From: Petrosia ficiformis
Lineage: Eukaryota > Porifera > Demospongiae > Haplosclerida > Petrosiidae
DNA: 64,000 bases
Assembly: GCA_947044365.1 (NCBI GenBank)
Contig: OX345636.1
Location: 59,585,537 to 59,649,536 of the forward strand
Direction of reading: 5' to 3'
Shown here: positions 42,001 through 57,200 of the stretch, piece after piece
Position numbering within the stretch: position 1 is the first letter of the stretch
How the letters are laid out: the number at the start of each line of letters is the position of its first letter
The notes under the pieces: generated by a model
What the model was told of the DNA's origin: nothing
The model's database searches: none
Seen by the model: the letters and a program-made list of their open reading frames with translations, nothing else
Translations under genes and position numbers: made by a program

Positions 42001-45000
42001 AGGTACAACCTGTGATATATTATTATCATTACCATTCTAACATATATTAAAACAATAGATGTTTGATCATTCCAGAGTAATTAGTATGTACAGGAATTTG
42101 TACTAATAATAACAAATAACATGTTGTACTCCACATGAAGTTAGTACTGTACATACATGTACATGTAATTATGGTACTATGACATTTATATACTACATGT
42201 ATATGTTTGAAGTACATGTACATTATATTAATTGAATTTGTTACCATTCATTATTATGACATGTACTTTATATACATGTAACTGTACATGTACTAGCTAG
42301 TCAATATACATGTACATGTTGATCAATATCAAAATTACTTGTAAACATTACCTACCAAGAAAAGAAATCAGTATTGTCACATGTATAGACCAGACTGGTT
42401 TACTTGATAACTGATACTAAATGTATGTTTCATAATTACATGGGCTTTGAATACAACATGTAGTAATGTTAATTTATATTGTGTATACATGTATGTATAC
42501 ATGTACAATCTGGTATAGTCATTTATTTCTGTTATAATCTACAAATTGTTGAATGAATAATAATACAGAGAAAAGAAAATTCTTGAATTTTTAGTTGTGC
42601 ATTGTAACAATTATAAATTGATGGTAATTACATGTACGTATTATGTGTTGTGTCTAAATCAACTTCCATTTCCTTTTATTTGTAAGAAGTTTGTTTCTTG
42701 TAATCACCACTCATCATCAGTGTAGTTCCAGTGTCTTTAGTTGATATTATGATACTCAAGATACTAGCTATTATTATACATGAAGAATATAGACTGAGTC
42801 ATGTGACTAAACTGAAATTGATAATATTAAGATAATTGAATATTGTTTATCAACACAGGTACATGTATGTATCTTGATTTATTATTGATACAAGAAGACC
42901 ACTCAAAAAATTTTCACATAATTACAAATGAAATATTATATTATAGAATGAATAGTCATATGATATTTGAAACAGTCCTTTGTTAAATATGTTGTTTAAT
43001 AGTTTAGTAACTAGACCAATTCAGAATAATAATTGTGTTTAGTATTATATTAATTAGTATTTAAATTATGTTAATTCATTTTGACATACTCTTTACTATA
43101 GAATAGTGACCTGTGGAATGCCTATGAGAGGAATGATCGAGATGCGGTAAAAAGCATAGTGGAATCATACTCTGACAGGAGATATGCCCATGTTAGTTGT
43201 TTTTGATAGATATTGTAGTTTTGTTATCCATTTATCTTTTAATTAATATGAATAATTAATTTACATGTATGCTTGTCTATTATAAAATTAGTGATATGGA
43301 TCAAAATAGGATCTATTGATAATTACATGTACAGTATATGTGATATAGTTTTCAGAATGGACACTTCCAGTAAAATAGTTTTGATCATAAACTTATATCT
43401 AAATGTTCATTATTCTACCATTTTGTACAGGAAGCCAAATAATTGTTATATACATGTAGAAAGCTTCTTAGATACCACATTTAGTTAGTTTACTATATAA
43501 AATGGTATAATAACGAGTGTTTTAATGTAAGCATTTCATCAAACGTATTTACAGTGTCCCTATAGTATATAGTATGATTGATCATTTGGTTTAACTAGTA
43601 GTGAGTCAGTCCATGTTCTCATCAGGACTTTACTAAATAGTGGCATAAGTGTTATAGTAATAACTACTACTGTAGTCGTTAAAAATTAAAAAAAAAAGTG
43701 TGATTATAAATTAATAATTAATATTGTGTTACCAAATATTAATCCACATGCTCCCATGAGATCACATGTGCTTTTTACAATCCCATTTACATAATATTTA
43801 TAATCTATGCCTAAATACACATACCAGTAATTAAACCTGTTTTTACAGACCCAGTCCCATGATGTTATTTATAATTTAGTTAAGCACTCTAAAAATTTAA
43901 AGCACATACTCACAATACAGGAACCCAATTTATATATACAGGAAGAGTTACTATTAATCTTCTTAGATATCACATTTAAGTGGTTTTATATACATAATAA
44001 CATAATAATGAGTGTATTAATGTAAGCTTTTGTTTATTGAGACCAGTTTTATTAGTTTATGAATTTATCTTTCAAAATGTGTAATATCTAATCATGTATT
44101 TATGAGTGAATTGTCAATTTTTATAATTATTATGATTAAATGTACTCACATTATACAAATCTACAGTACATTAAGATAACACACAAATGAACACAAATAC
44201 ACACACATGATACAATGTATCTCTCATTCTAATGTACATGTACTATGGTTCAAGTGAATAGTATGTTTTCCGTAGTCAAATAATAGTCATGTATCTTAAG
44301 TGACTAGTCCACTAATAATTGGGTACATGTACATGTACATGATGTTATCCGAGATGTAGATAGAAAGAAAGAAACAAAGAAACAAAGAAACAAAGACACC
44401 TGAGGCAATGGAAAAATGAAAAATGAGAGTTACCTCAGGTGGGATTCGAACCCACAACACTCTGCACTCCGGACAGATGCTCTACCAACTGAGCTACCAA
44501 GGCATCTCAGCTGGCAGGGTCCGAATCAAACATCTCATATGCCTGTATGAGCAAGCTAACTTGACACAAGGCATTAGGTGATGGCCGGGGTAATGAAACC
44601 ACCAATGACACCAACACCAAACCTAAGATATACATGATGTTATCCGAGATGTAGATAGAAAGAAAGAAAGAAAGAAAGACACCTGAGGCAATGGAAAAAT
44701 GAAAAATGAGAGTTGCCTCAGGTGGGATTCGAACCCACGACACTCTGCATGTATGTTAACCATTATACCATATGCTTATTACCACATATCTTACATGTAA
44801 TTTATTTTAGTAGTTCTTTACTATTCCATTCCACTGGGATAATCATTTTGAAATATCATATCAAAATGGTTCTTTGAGGATTGATATACATGTACATGTG
44901 TACATGTATTACATTAACAAACTAGTATAATACTGTATATAAACCAAAGAATATAATAATGTCATGCTTGAGTGAGAACTTATACATGTGCATATACATG

Positions 45001-45242
45001 TACATGTATATCCTGAACAATGTTATACATGTAATTCTTTTATCATACCATACTATGTACATATACATGTATATACATGTATATATATACATGTATGTAC
45101 ATGTAAACGCAATATTATTTCATGTTCCTTATAATTTGTAAACAAGTAAACAGCAAAATACACATACATGGTTTCATACAGTGTGGAATGAATTCCATAA
45201 ATTGAGTTTCAAGTAATAATTACATGATGTTATTGGGGATGT

Positions 45243-45273
<31 letters not shown>

Positions 45274-48200
45274 CACCTGAGGCAATGGAAAAATGAAAAT
45301 GAGAATTGCCTCAGGTGGGATTCAAACGTATGTATAGTTATAACATATCACTACTATTGAATTATACTACTATCACTATTGCAACATTAGTCACTACTGT
45401 ATCATTATTAACTCCTGTCACATTAGTCACTAATGTCTACATTGTAACACTAGTCACTACTATCACACATTAGTCACTATGGCCACAATAGTCACTACTG
45501 TCACATTAGGCACTATGGCCACAATAGTCACTACTGTCACATTAGGCACTATGGCCACAATAGTCACTACTGTCACATTAGGCACTATGGCCACAATAGT
45601 CACTACTGTCACATTAGTCACTATGACCACAATAGTCACTACTCTCACTACTTACTATCATATTACTCACTACTATCACAATAGTCAGTGCTGTCACAAT
45701 AGTCAGTACTGTCACAATAGTCAGTACTGTCACAATAGTCAGTACTGTCACAATAGTAACTATTGTCGCAATAGTCAGTACTGTCACAATAGTCAGTACT
45801 GTCACAATAGTCAGTACTGTCACAATAGTAGCTATTGTCGCAATAGTCACTATTATCACAATAGTAACTATTGTCACAATAGTCAGTACTGTCACAATAG
45901 TCACTATTATCGCAATAGTCAGTACTGTCACAACAGTAACTATTATCGCAATAGTCAGTACTGTCACAATAGTCACTACTGTCACAATAGTCAGTACTGT
46001 CACAATAGTCAGTACTGTCACAATAGTAGCTATTGTCGCAATAGTCACTATTATCACAATAGTCAGTACTGTCACAATAGTAACTATTGTCACAATAGTC
46101 AGTACTGTCACAATAGTCACTATTGTCACAATAGTCAGTACTGTCACAATAGTCACTATTATCGCAATAGTCAGTACTGTCACAACAGTAACTATTATCG
46201 CAATAGTCAGTACTGTCACAATAGTCACTACTGTCACAATAGTCAGTACTGTCACAATAGTAACTATTGTCACAATAGTCAGTACTGTCACAATAGTAAC
46301 TATTGTCGCAATAGTAGTCAGTACTGTCACAATAGTACTGTAACTATTGTCGCAATAGTCAGTACTGTCACAATAGTAACTATTGTCACAATAGTCAGTA
46401 CTGTCACAATAGTCAGTACTGTCACAATAGTCAGTACTGTCATAATAGTCACTATTGTCACAATAGTCACTATTGTCACAATAGTCACTATTGTCACAAT
46501 AGTTTAGTACTGTCAGTATTATCTCAACATTTTATTGTCAGTTATATGTTTTCAGAGTATTGGGATAATGAACATTATAATAATGGTAATTATTATATTA
46601 AGTTGTTACAACACAAGAGAATTCTTGGAATTAACTTTTTTTGCTCCAAGATGGTAGATTTGTGTTCCTCTTTGTTAATTGCTTTTGAGGTGGATAGGGA
46701 AGGCTGCTCACTTTCCTATTTGTTCCTTAGTCACCAACCATGCTTATCACGTACAATTGTAGGAACCCAAATGGTCAATGGCATATCAACAACTAAGACT
46801 AACTACAAGAATTCACCATAGATATAGGGATCAAAAACAACCATTCAAAGGGAGACCTTATACACAATGTGTTGATGAATCTCATGAAGTACCTTTGCAT
46901 GGTTCATTGTCATCCATTGAACATTGTATTATAAAAAGTATTGTTATTTTCATGTTTATCCATGGTATTGATTATATCCCTGAAACAGTGAGCTCTATTT
47001 TCTCATTCATTATTGAACTGACTAAAACAATATCATCTGTTGGATTTCCTATTTATCAAAGATCTAACACAATCATTAAAAGTGTGTTAGAAAGGTTTTG
47101 TAAGCATTTCATTATTTAGCAGAAACTCCAACAGAATTAGTTAGAGATCATTAATCTAACCCTATTTACTGAACATGACCATTCATATACTATGTACACC
47201 TTTCCTTGTATTTCTTCAAATATGAACAATTTAAATGATTCCATGTTTACTGATACAGTCTAGCTACTTTGTATTCTTATCTTTAAAGCAGTGATTAGTA
47301 TGATTAGTCAATAATGACATTTGTAACTACTATCACTGTAGTCACAATTGTGACATTGAGAGTAAAAGGATGCAGTGCCATGTTGAATAATTATAATGAT
47401 GTATATACTGTAGTACATGTATACAGTTGTACATGTGTATATAATATTAACAATGATAATTCCATTGCAACAGTATAGTGAGTATTCTAACTACATTGTG
47501 TGTACATGTATCAGTACTATCACTACTGTGTTGTGACTATTATGATATGTCAGCAGTGACTACTGCTACTATTTTGAGTATAGTGACTACTGTAAGTATG
47601 TAATGGTTGATACAATGATGATATCAATGATGATATATGGTTACTAATATCTAGTGACCACATTACTGTGACATGGCATTGTTCGTTACTTTTATGAATA
47701 TAATGTTTAATGTGACAGTAGTGGCTGTAGTGACAATAGTGATGGTGATGATAGTAGTAATGAGTACTGTGACCAGTGAGATTAGAGACTACTGGGACAG
47801 TATTGACTTGTGTGGCAGTAGTCACTATTACATGTACATGTATGTTCCTATTTTGACTATAGTGACTATTGTGACAGTAGTGTCTACTGTGTGAGTATTC
47901 ATAACTATGGTCACTACTGTGACAATAGTGACTATTGTGACAGTAGTGACTACTATGAAATTTGTGTCAGTAGGGTCTATAATGACAATAGTGATATTAT
48001 TACTATCGTCATTATGGTGACAATAGTGACTGTTGTGACAATAGTGACTAATGTGAAAATAGTCGCTAATATAGCAATAGTGATGTTAGTGACTGCTCTT
48101 ACTATTGTTAGTGACAGTAGTGACTATTGTGATTATTAATTGACAGAGCTCCCTGTATTTAATAATTTTCTTAACTATAAATGTAAATGTGTAAGTGATA

Positions 48201-51200
48201 CAAGCGTAATTGTGTATAAGGACCATGGAAAGTAGGTGTTCTATGTACGTGTGAGATGAGTTCTCTGGCCATAGGAAAGCATGTGGAAATGCTATATGTA
48301 TGTTCACACATGTATATGTACATACACAAAACCTCTAGTCACTTCATTTTTGGGAATAATTTCCTTTTGGCGTTTGTCACACATAGATTAATTACTGTCT
48401 TTTTTCTTTTTTCATCAATATTACTGAAGTGTTACATGTACACTGTACATGTACATGTATTTAACGAGTTCAGACTTGTTTTAGCTCTAAAATTTTGTAT
48501 TTTACACATCGGCTTTTATAAAACCAACATAATGAGCAGGGTTGGGGCTGATTACACAAGTGTGATTACGATTATGATTATGATGACACAGAAAAGTTTC
48601 TGAATAATTATGATTACGATTACATACCAAAACTTCAGATTATGATTATGATCATGATTACTGTAGCATGATTACACTATGATTATACTATACCACTGCA
48701 TTCATTTTCACAAGTGAAGTGTGTTTGGTGATTGTCTTATTCAAACCAATAATGTCAATTCTTTTCAAAATTGCACCGTATAAACATCAGTTTTTCAAAA
48801 AGGGTGGATTAAGTTAAACATTAAGTACAACTACATGTACCTGTGTTTGCATGATTACATTTTATCGTTCGAATGATTACAGTACTGGTTTAATGGGATG
48901 ATGATTATGATTATGAATACGCCAATTTCAAGTGATGTAATTATAATTATCATATAGTAAAAAGTGTAGTCGATTACAATCGATTACGATTATAATCGCA
49001 ATCGGCCCTAACCCTGAATTAATGACTATTCTCACTTTCATTGAACTTGCACACAAGCATAGGGTGTCTTATTATATAGGTCACATTCTCTTGTTATGAA
49101 TATACATGTGTACATGTAGAATATACACATGTACATGTATGACTTTAGTGGCATCTCAAATGTGATGTTGGATAAAAGAAAGTAACATCCTACCACACCT
49201 AAATGTAGTAACCAGTAACCACACACATTTGGGCTGACCCAACCCCCTGATGCTATTTAATGACAATAGGTATACAGTTTATATTTCATACAATTTTTTA
49301 CATGATATTCATCAAATATTTCATTGTCATTTATAAAAACAGGTTGAATTGGATAATAAAAGGTGTTTAATGACATGTATAGTACATGTACATACAGGAA
49401 AGATGTTTATTACAATAGATACAATATAGAAGCTGTACTCACTTTATAATATTATACTAATAAGATTATGATACGTAAGTATATTATACAGTTTACCTAA
49501 ACCAATAATAGAGTGTAATTATAATGGTTACGTGTACATGTATGTATACTGAATTGTGGTGTTGGACATGTATGTCCTTTCTTTAAGAGTGAATATAATT
49601 ATAATGATATTCATTGTAACATCAAGTGTCAGTTGGGTCAGTCCAAAAGGGTGTGGTTACTGGTTACTGCATTTGGGTGTGGTTTGATGTTACTTTCTTT
49701 TATTCATCATCACATTTAACATGCCTCTAAAGTCATAAATGTATATTCATAACCAGAGAATGTGACATATATATATAGTAAGATAAAATTAATAACACTT
49801 CAGTAATTGATGAAAAAGATAGCAATTAATGTACAATTAGGAAATTGTTCCCCATAATAAAGGGACTAGAGTTTTTATGTATGTACATGTACATGTGTAT
49901 ATAACATTTCCACATGCTTTTCTATGACCAGAGAATCCATCCCACATATACATTGGACATTTAATTTCCATTGTCCTTAATAATTACACTTGTATTACAT
50001 TCATGTATAGTTAAGGAAATTATTAAATTCTGGGAGCTCTGTCAATTGATAATCATTAAATATAATAAGTAGGAAATGTTATTATAATTATAATTTCCAA
50101 CACCACAATATTTATACTATCATACCATACCCGTTATTACTGACTCAACCTCCTGATGTCATATACTTATATATGAATAGTAGTATATAGATAATAATGT
50201 ATAGTGAGAAGAATTCAATATCTGTGAATATAAAGACATGTACTCACATGTTCAAACCATACTCACATACATGAAACACACTCCATTGGTCTTGTGTTCT
50301 ATACTCAGACTGTGAATATAATGACCTTTAATTTCATTGTGTATGTAAATATTTACCCAAGTCATTATATACATGTAACCATTATAATTACACTCTATTA
50401 TTGGTTTATGTAAACTGTATAATATACTTATGTATCATAATTATGGCCCGTAGGGCCATCCTTATGATTGCTTTCCACGGGGTTTAATGTATATATATAT
50501 ATATTTTCTTGTGTCCACTTGCGCGAGTATGCGTTGTATACGTAGTTAAGGAAGTTGCGTCATTCCCGGGGGCTCGGTCAATTAATGGGTGTGGAGCGTA
50601 AAAGAACGCGCGCTCGAGCTCTACAGACCAGCAGAAAGAAAGCTGCTTGTAGCTAAGTAGCTTACATAGAAACTGGAACTAATAGCTAGCTATTCTGCCT
50701 GAAATATATTCCTAAAGTTCTACAAGGTCCTTTGAAAGGTCAGGAGAGTAGATAATCAAAATAATAACTATAATAAGTTCATGCTTGATAAAGTCAGCCA
50801 TGATTACTGAATGCTGGACACCACAAAGCAATCATAGGGATACTTTTATCTTCACTTAAATTTGTAAAGCAATCATAGGGATGTTTTTTTCTCTATATAC
50901 ACTTGTTTTATAACTATAATTATTAGGGCTGGGAATTGGCTCAGATTCTGAAATCGATTATCACTAACTTCCAATCGATTCATAATCGATTAAAATCAGC
51001 GGAAGTAATTAGGCCAATTAAGTCAATTAATACAGGAAATGCCTCCCATTTGATGATCAAAAAGGCTTCCTGTCACTTCCATATTGAACATTATTTGCCA
51101 TCACATGCTTGAAAGGTATGTCTTCTGGAATAATTAGCATAATTGATATCACAGACTATCAATATCAATTGATTAATCAATTAATCGTCCCAGCCCTAAT

Positions 51201-54200
51201 AATTATTATAAAGTGAGTACACAGCTTGTATATTACATGTATGTATATTTATTACAGTAAACCCCTTTTACATGTACATGTATTTCCTTAAACACCTTTT
51301 TATTTTCAAATTCAACTTGTTTTTATAAATGTGATGATGAATATCATGTAACAAATTGTATAAAATCTAAACTGTATACCTAGTCAATTCTAAATGATAT
51401 ACACAATGTACATATAAATCAGAGATTTCTACGAGCTTTAACATTATTTACCTGGCAAGTTTACAATCATTCACCTTTCTGCTTTTCTGACAGTAATGAA
51501 GCTTGATATCAGCTTTTATCTCTTCATTATGATACAGTTGTTGTTAATATATACATTGTACATGTACATGTATATCAGGATGATGTATTAATACTCCACT
51601 CTCTATACAGAATATGAGGATCTTTTGGGCGATTCAGTATGATGATGAGAGGGAGGTGGAATCACTAATTAGTGATTCCAAAACAGATATAAACTGGACT
51701 AACGAAGCTTTTCTTGTAAGTGTCATTCTATACATTAATACCTAAAATGTCATGTTTTTATGATTTTAATTAATAGTTATTATGGTTTAATAATTATTAT
51801 TGAATATCCATTCTATTATGATGGTATATGTATATCCTAGATATTATTATGAAATGTTATTTGTGGTAATTTGATTGTGGATATACTGACAAGGAATATT
51901 TCATTATTATGAACATTGTCTTCATTATTTATGTAAATGTCTTATGAAGTTCCTTAACAATGTTTAATATTACTATTTTCGTTTCTCCCTTCCTATGATT
52001 GGTTCCATGATCAATGGTATAGACAGGAAGTTATTGTTTGGTGAGGGGGAGAGGGGCTTACAAAAGGAGATAGGCATACATAGTGTATTGTACTGCAATT
52101 TTTAGCTTATTAGTTATTCATGAGGGCATGCTTTTCACTACAAGCTGGTAAATTAATCCATGTACAATAATTATAATCTATTGAATTATGACACAAACAA
52201 ACCAAATCAACATTATAATTGATGTATGTTATTATAAGAATTCAGTGTTTGGCAAAATGTTCATTTTAAATTAATTTATTAACCTCATAGTCTACTGTTT
52301 CAACTACTTGTAATTGTTTAGGTCAAATATATGATATAATCTAGTATTTATTCATACACACATTACCTTTATTGTCTCACTAACATAAACACATACACTC
52401 ACAGGGGTGGATACAGGATTTATTGTATGGTGGGGTTGATTCATAAAGGGCGTGGTAAATTATTTAACGAAAGAAAAAGGTCCTCTAACATCGATTTCTG
52501 GAAGATGCGCCTCAAATGTTGTTAAATGAAAGCCTTCAAAATGTCTTCTACTGGAATTCTCTCCTGGTAATGCATAGCTATCACAGCCATGTCTGAAAAG
52601 TGTTCTTCTGTGAGTGAGGATCGTGTGTAAGTCTTTCAAAGTCCAAATGTTTTGGGGGGGTTGCAACCCCACAAACCCCCCCCCCCTAAATCCGCCCTTG
52701 ACTCACACAAACATGTATTTACAAACATACATACTCACACAAACATAATTCACACAAATATATACATACACATTGTCTATTCCTTTAATGATATAAAGTA
52801 CCAATATACAATGTATCCATAGAGGTGTTAGGATTGGGTTTAACAAAATTTTAACAAATTGTACACTGGCTACCTAAATTACATAACAATCCTTACGGAA
52901 AGACATTTATTGCTGCTTCACATAAGTGTACCACTAAGGCATTATCTAAACTTCTTACCACATGTCTTAATTACTACTATAACTACTCATTTTAAAGAAT
53001 ATTGCCATGGCATTTATAATAATACCGGTGTTAACAGTTTTTGGATAATTAATAATTCACAACAGGTCCTTGATAAACTTCACACAATTAATCACTTTTC
53101 TAATGCAAAAAAATTTGATAGCTTTGATTTTTCTACACTGTATACTAGTATTCCACATATCTCTTTAAAATTGGCACTTACGGCTCTCATACAGGAAGCA
53201 TATAGAGTTAGAAATTGCATATACCTAGTTGTAAATACGTTTTGGTAAAGCATATTGGTCAGACATACATGTACCATCTAAATCTAGTTGTAGCAAAAAT
53301 ATTAAAGAGGATAAACTGATAGAAATGCTGGAATTCCTGATAGATAACATTTACATTAAAGTAGGTAAAGAAATATTTAGGCAGCAAGTAGGAATTCCAA
53401 TGGGTACTGATTGTGCTCCTTTTTTAGCTAATTTATTTTTATTCTATTATGAATATAACTATATGAAAGATCTTATCAAAAGTAATATACACTTAGCTAA
53501 ACAGTTTCCTTACACTACCAGATATATTGATGATCTTTTAACATTAAATAATAATAGATTTACAAAAGTTATTCCTAACATATATCCTCCTGAGTTAGAA
53601 CTCAAAAGAACTACTGAGAGTCCCACTACGCTATCCTATTTAGATATATTAATTACAATAGAAAATGAGAAATATCACACTACCATTTTTGATAAAAGAG
53701 ACAATTTTGGTTTTAATATAGTTAACTTTCCACATTTATGCAGTAATATTCCCACTAAACCTGCTTATGAAGTGTATACTGTATTTCACAATTAATTAGA
53801 ATTGGTAGGATATGTGATTCCTTTAAAGATTTTGCACACAGACACTATAAGTTAACTAGTCATTTAATACAACAAGGTTTCTGGTATACTAAGCTATGTT
53901 TTACATTTAAAAGGTTTACAAAATACATGCACCTATTTTTTCTAAATTTAAATGTAATGTACGCAAGCATATAGAGGAAGGTATTTACCTGCTGGTTAAT
54001 GTAAGACTGAACAACTAGAAATGTGACTATTAGACGTGCTAGACATTGATTAGTACTTATTAGTGCTTTTTCACAATTATAATCAGTACTAATCAGTACT
54101 TCTTTTGTGTATTGCATGGGTAGACAGTGATGGCCAGCTGCTTTTGTAAGAGCAGGTGCTTAGCTTAGTGTGCCTCACTGATCTCAAACCTTGCATATGT

Positions 54201-57200
54201 GACCAACTTGGGTTTGCGGCAGCTCTATGCTTCTCTTCTTGGTTTGTGAGTCGCATTATGTTGTGTACTTGTTATTTAAGTGTACTATTTTTATTGTTAT
54301 TATTGTTATATGGACGCTGGATGAGTGGGGAGAGTTGGCTAGCCATCAAAGATCTTTAACCCACCATTCCCGGTTCTCAAGACTGGGCATTCAGTGTTCA
54401 ATTTCACCATATTTTTCTAAGCCATTGTGGCAGTTCCTCTTCTAAGCCATTGTGGCTGCTTATTTTCTAAGCCATTGTGGCTGCTTATTTTCTAAGCCAT
54501 TGTGGCTGATTATTATTAAATATATATATATATATATATATTTTTTAAGCCATAGTAGCTGCTCTAATGTTTAATGAAGCCATTGTGGCTGCTTGTTTGT
54601 TTGTTGTGTGTGTGTGTTTGTTTGCACCTTTTGCTAGCATGCTAGACACATGAATTTTCATGTAATTAATTAATGACTTACAGGTTAGTTAGAGTCTTAA
54701 AGATAAATCACTCACACATGTAGCCCCTCCCACTATTTAACTACTATACTATACTATTACTATTGTATCACTAACCTGTGTAAAGTAATTAATTATAAAG
54801 CATAGTTATGTGTTGTATTTGATAACTATTTCTGTTACAATTAGTGATATACTGAATCAGTATTTAATATGTTATGTTGTTTGGAAGCATGGGCCAAATT
54901 GGCTCAACAATGATTAATATATATGCCATTGAGAATATATCTTGAAGCAATTAAGTTAATGCTGTTAGTGACATTATAATAATAATTACACATGTAACTG
55001 TGCCATCTGGCCTAAAGAGAGAACTGTGCAGTGCATGCCAAATAAGAAGCTCTTTTGGCCAATAGTGCACCATATAAGCTTATCAAAAACACTGATATGT
55101 TATATTTATAGCATAGATCTGCCTGTGTTATCATGTACATGTACATGTTAGAGTTGTACTTATACTTGTATAGGTACATGTACATGTATAGGTGCCTCGG
55201 GTACCATGGTATAGGTAAATATAGGTATAGGCAAGTAGTATAGGGGCGGATACAGATACTTTACAGACCAAGTTTTGAAACTTTATAGTACTATTTTACT
55301 GTTTTAGAAAAAGACTGATACAACAGTCAGAATCATATATTTTAAGCTATTTCCATCTTTTCTAGTAATTTGTGAGTTTCATTTCAAACAGAAATGGCTA
55401 TATAGAGCAGTGCTAAAAATTAGTGATGCACATGAACATAAACTAGAAAAAGCAGTGAACACATACATTGTGTACATACATGTAGGAATAGGTATAGGTA
55501 TAGGCAGTTTTAGTTGCCTATAATATCTGTATCTGAATTACAGGCAAAACCTAGTATAGGTACAACACTAGTACATGTATGTACATGTGTATGTATACAT
55601 GTACATGAATGATCAATGTTCATATCTCCATATAGCCCCAGGTCATACATGTATAATATCATTAATCATTGAATGTGTATATACATGATAACACATACAG
55701 GTCAGTGATTTGTACTGTGGAAGCCATATAGAATTATGTGATCACCTTGTGGGATACTATGATATCTAAGATCAACAATTCCTTTGGTGTGTACGTTTAT
55801 TCCCCAGACTCCCCTAGTAATTGGTACATGGTTTGTCTGTTGTGATATTCCAATATACAGATGTATCAATAAAAACTGATATAATAATCTACATTGTAGT
55901 TACTTCTCTCAGAGATTGATTATCAGTCAATCATGATATGACACATGCTGATCATATACATTATACACACACTTAGTTCAAGAAGCAAGATTTGAGTGTA
56001 TTTTGGTTTTAAAAGATGATAAAGCTGGTTAGGTACATTGTAGTTGATGATATAATGTGTTGTATATGTGTTTATCATTGTGTTATGAGCTTCAAAACAC
56101 ACAACATAATTACATTGTTGATCATATTGTAGAATTGATGGGCTTTGATTCAGTGATACTATACCTGTATCAATTGTATTGAAATGATTCAAAAAATCAT
56201 GGAAATTTCAGTAGCGATATTCAATCCATAAAAACTTGTATTGCAACAGGTCTAGTTTTCATGCACAATATACACATTATTATTTTAATACTCTGTTAAA
56301 ATGTACTCTCCACTTTTCATTCACTTCCTACCATCCTGAATTATAGTTATATTTCATTTACACTTGTATCTACATCAATACATTACCTATACTCTTATAC
56401 AACTATAACAAGAAGTTGAGTTAACTGATTCTTATAGTTACAAACAAGAGAAACTGATGTTGTATAAACAGTCCATAGAATCTGAGCTCAACTACACATT
56501 TAATAATCATAAACATTTACCTCACCATACAAATATTTTATTATCATAATGTATTTTGTTAATTATTCTAGCTCCTTTTTGTTTATGCCAAAATTCTACT
56601 CAGAACACAGTTAGGATCCATTTCATTATGATTTCATATTCTGTATTCCGACTTGAGCACTATAAGTAATTGTGTATAGTAATTAAGACTATAATTATCT
56701 GTAATTATAATTAGTAATTATAGTAATCATTATGATAATATAAAGATTGTATGTAAAATACTTTTATTCATAAATAAATGCATAATCGAAATCATTAATG
56801 TCCAGCTTTGCCAACAAAGTCTTATGAATATCATTATGTGGTTGATTTGGGAGTCTTTGATGGCAATCCTGGACAGAATTGAGCAAACAGATTATATGTA
56901 ACTTCTGAACATACTACATAACACGATTTAAAACTATATCAATGCATAGAAACCCACAACTACCAATGTAGCAAACTTTGAAAACGTGCATATTTAATAA
57001 GTGAACATTGAAATTGTTTGTTTGATACTTAGCAACTATTTAACATACACTTGTCCCTAGGGAACGTATTCAACGTAGCAGTATAGCAGAAGCCAACAAC
57101 AAAAGAAACGTTAATGTTGGGAAAACGTGTGTAGATACTGTAAAAAATGAAATTTTAAAATTATACAGTTTGAACAGCGTTTCTATGGCGTTTTATCGTA

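Noticed and set aside
45479..46507. 342-codon open frame rich in YCHNSQ
   Set aside because: It lies wholly in an 18-bp repeat, and similarly long frames exist on the other strand. It is an effect of a period divisible by three.
52460..52672. 70-codon minus-strand frame in a hAT-like MITE
   Set aside because: No transposase motif found; the frame ends in the G/C runs.
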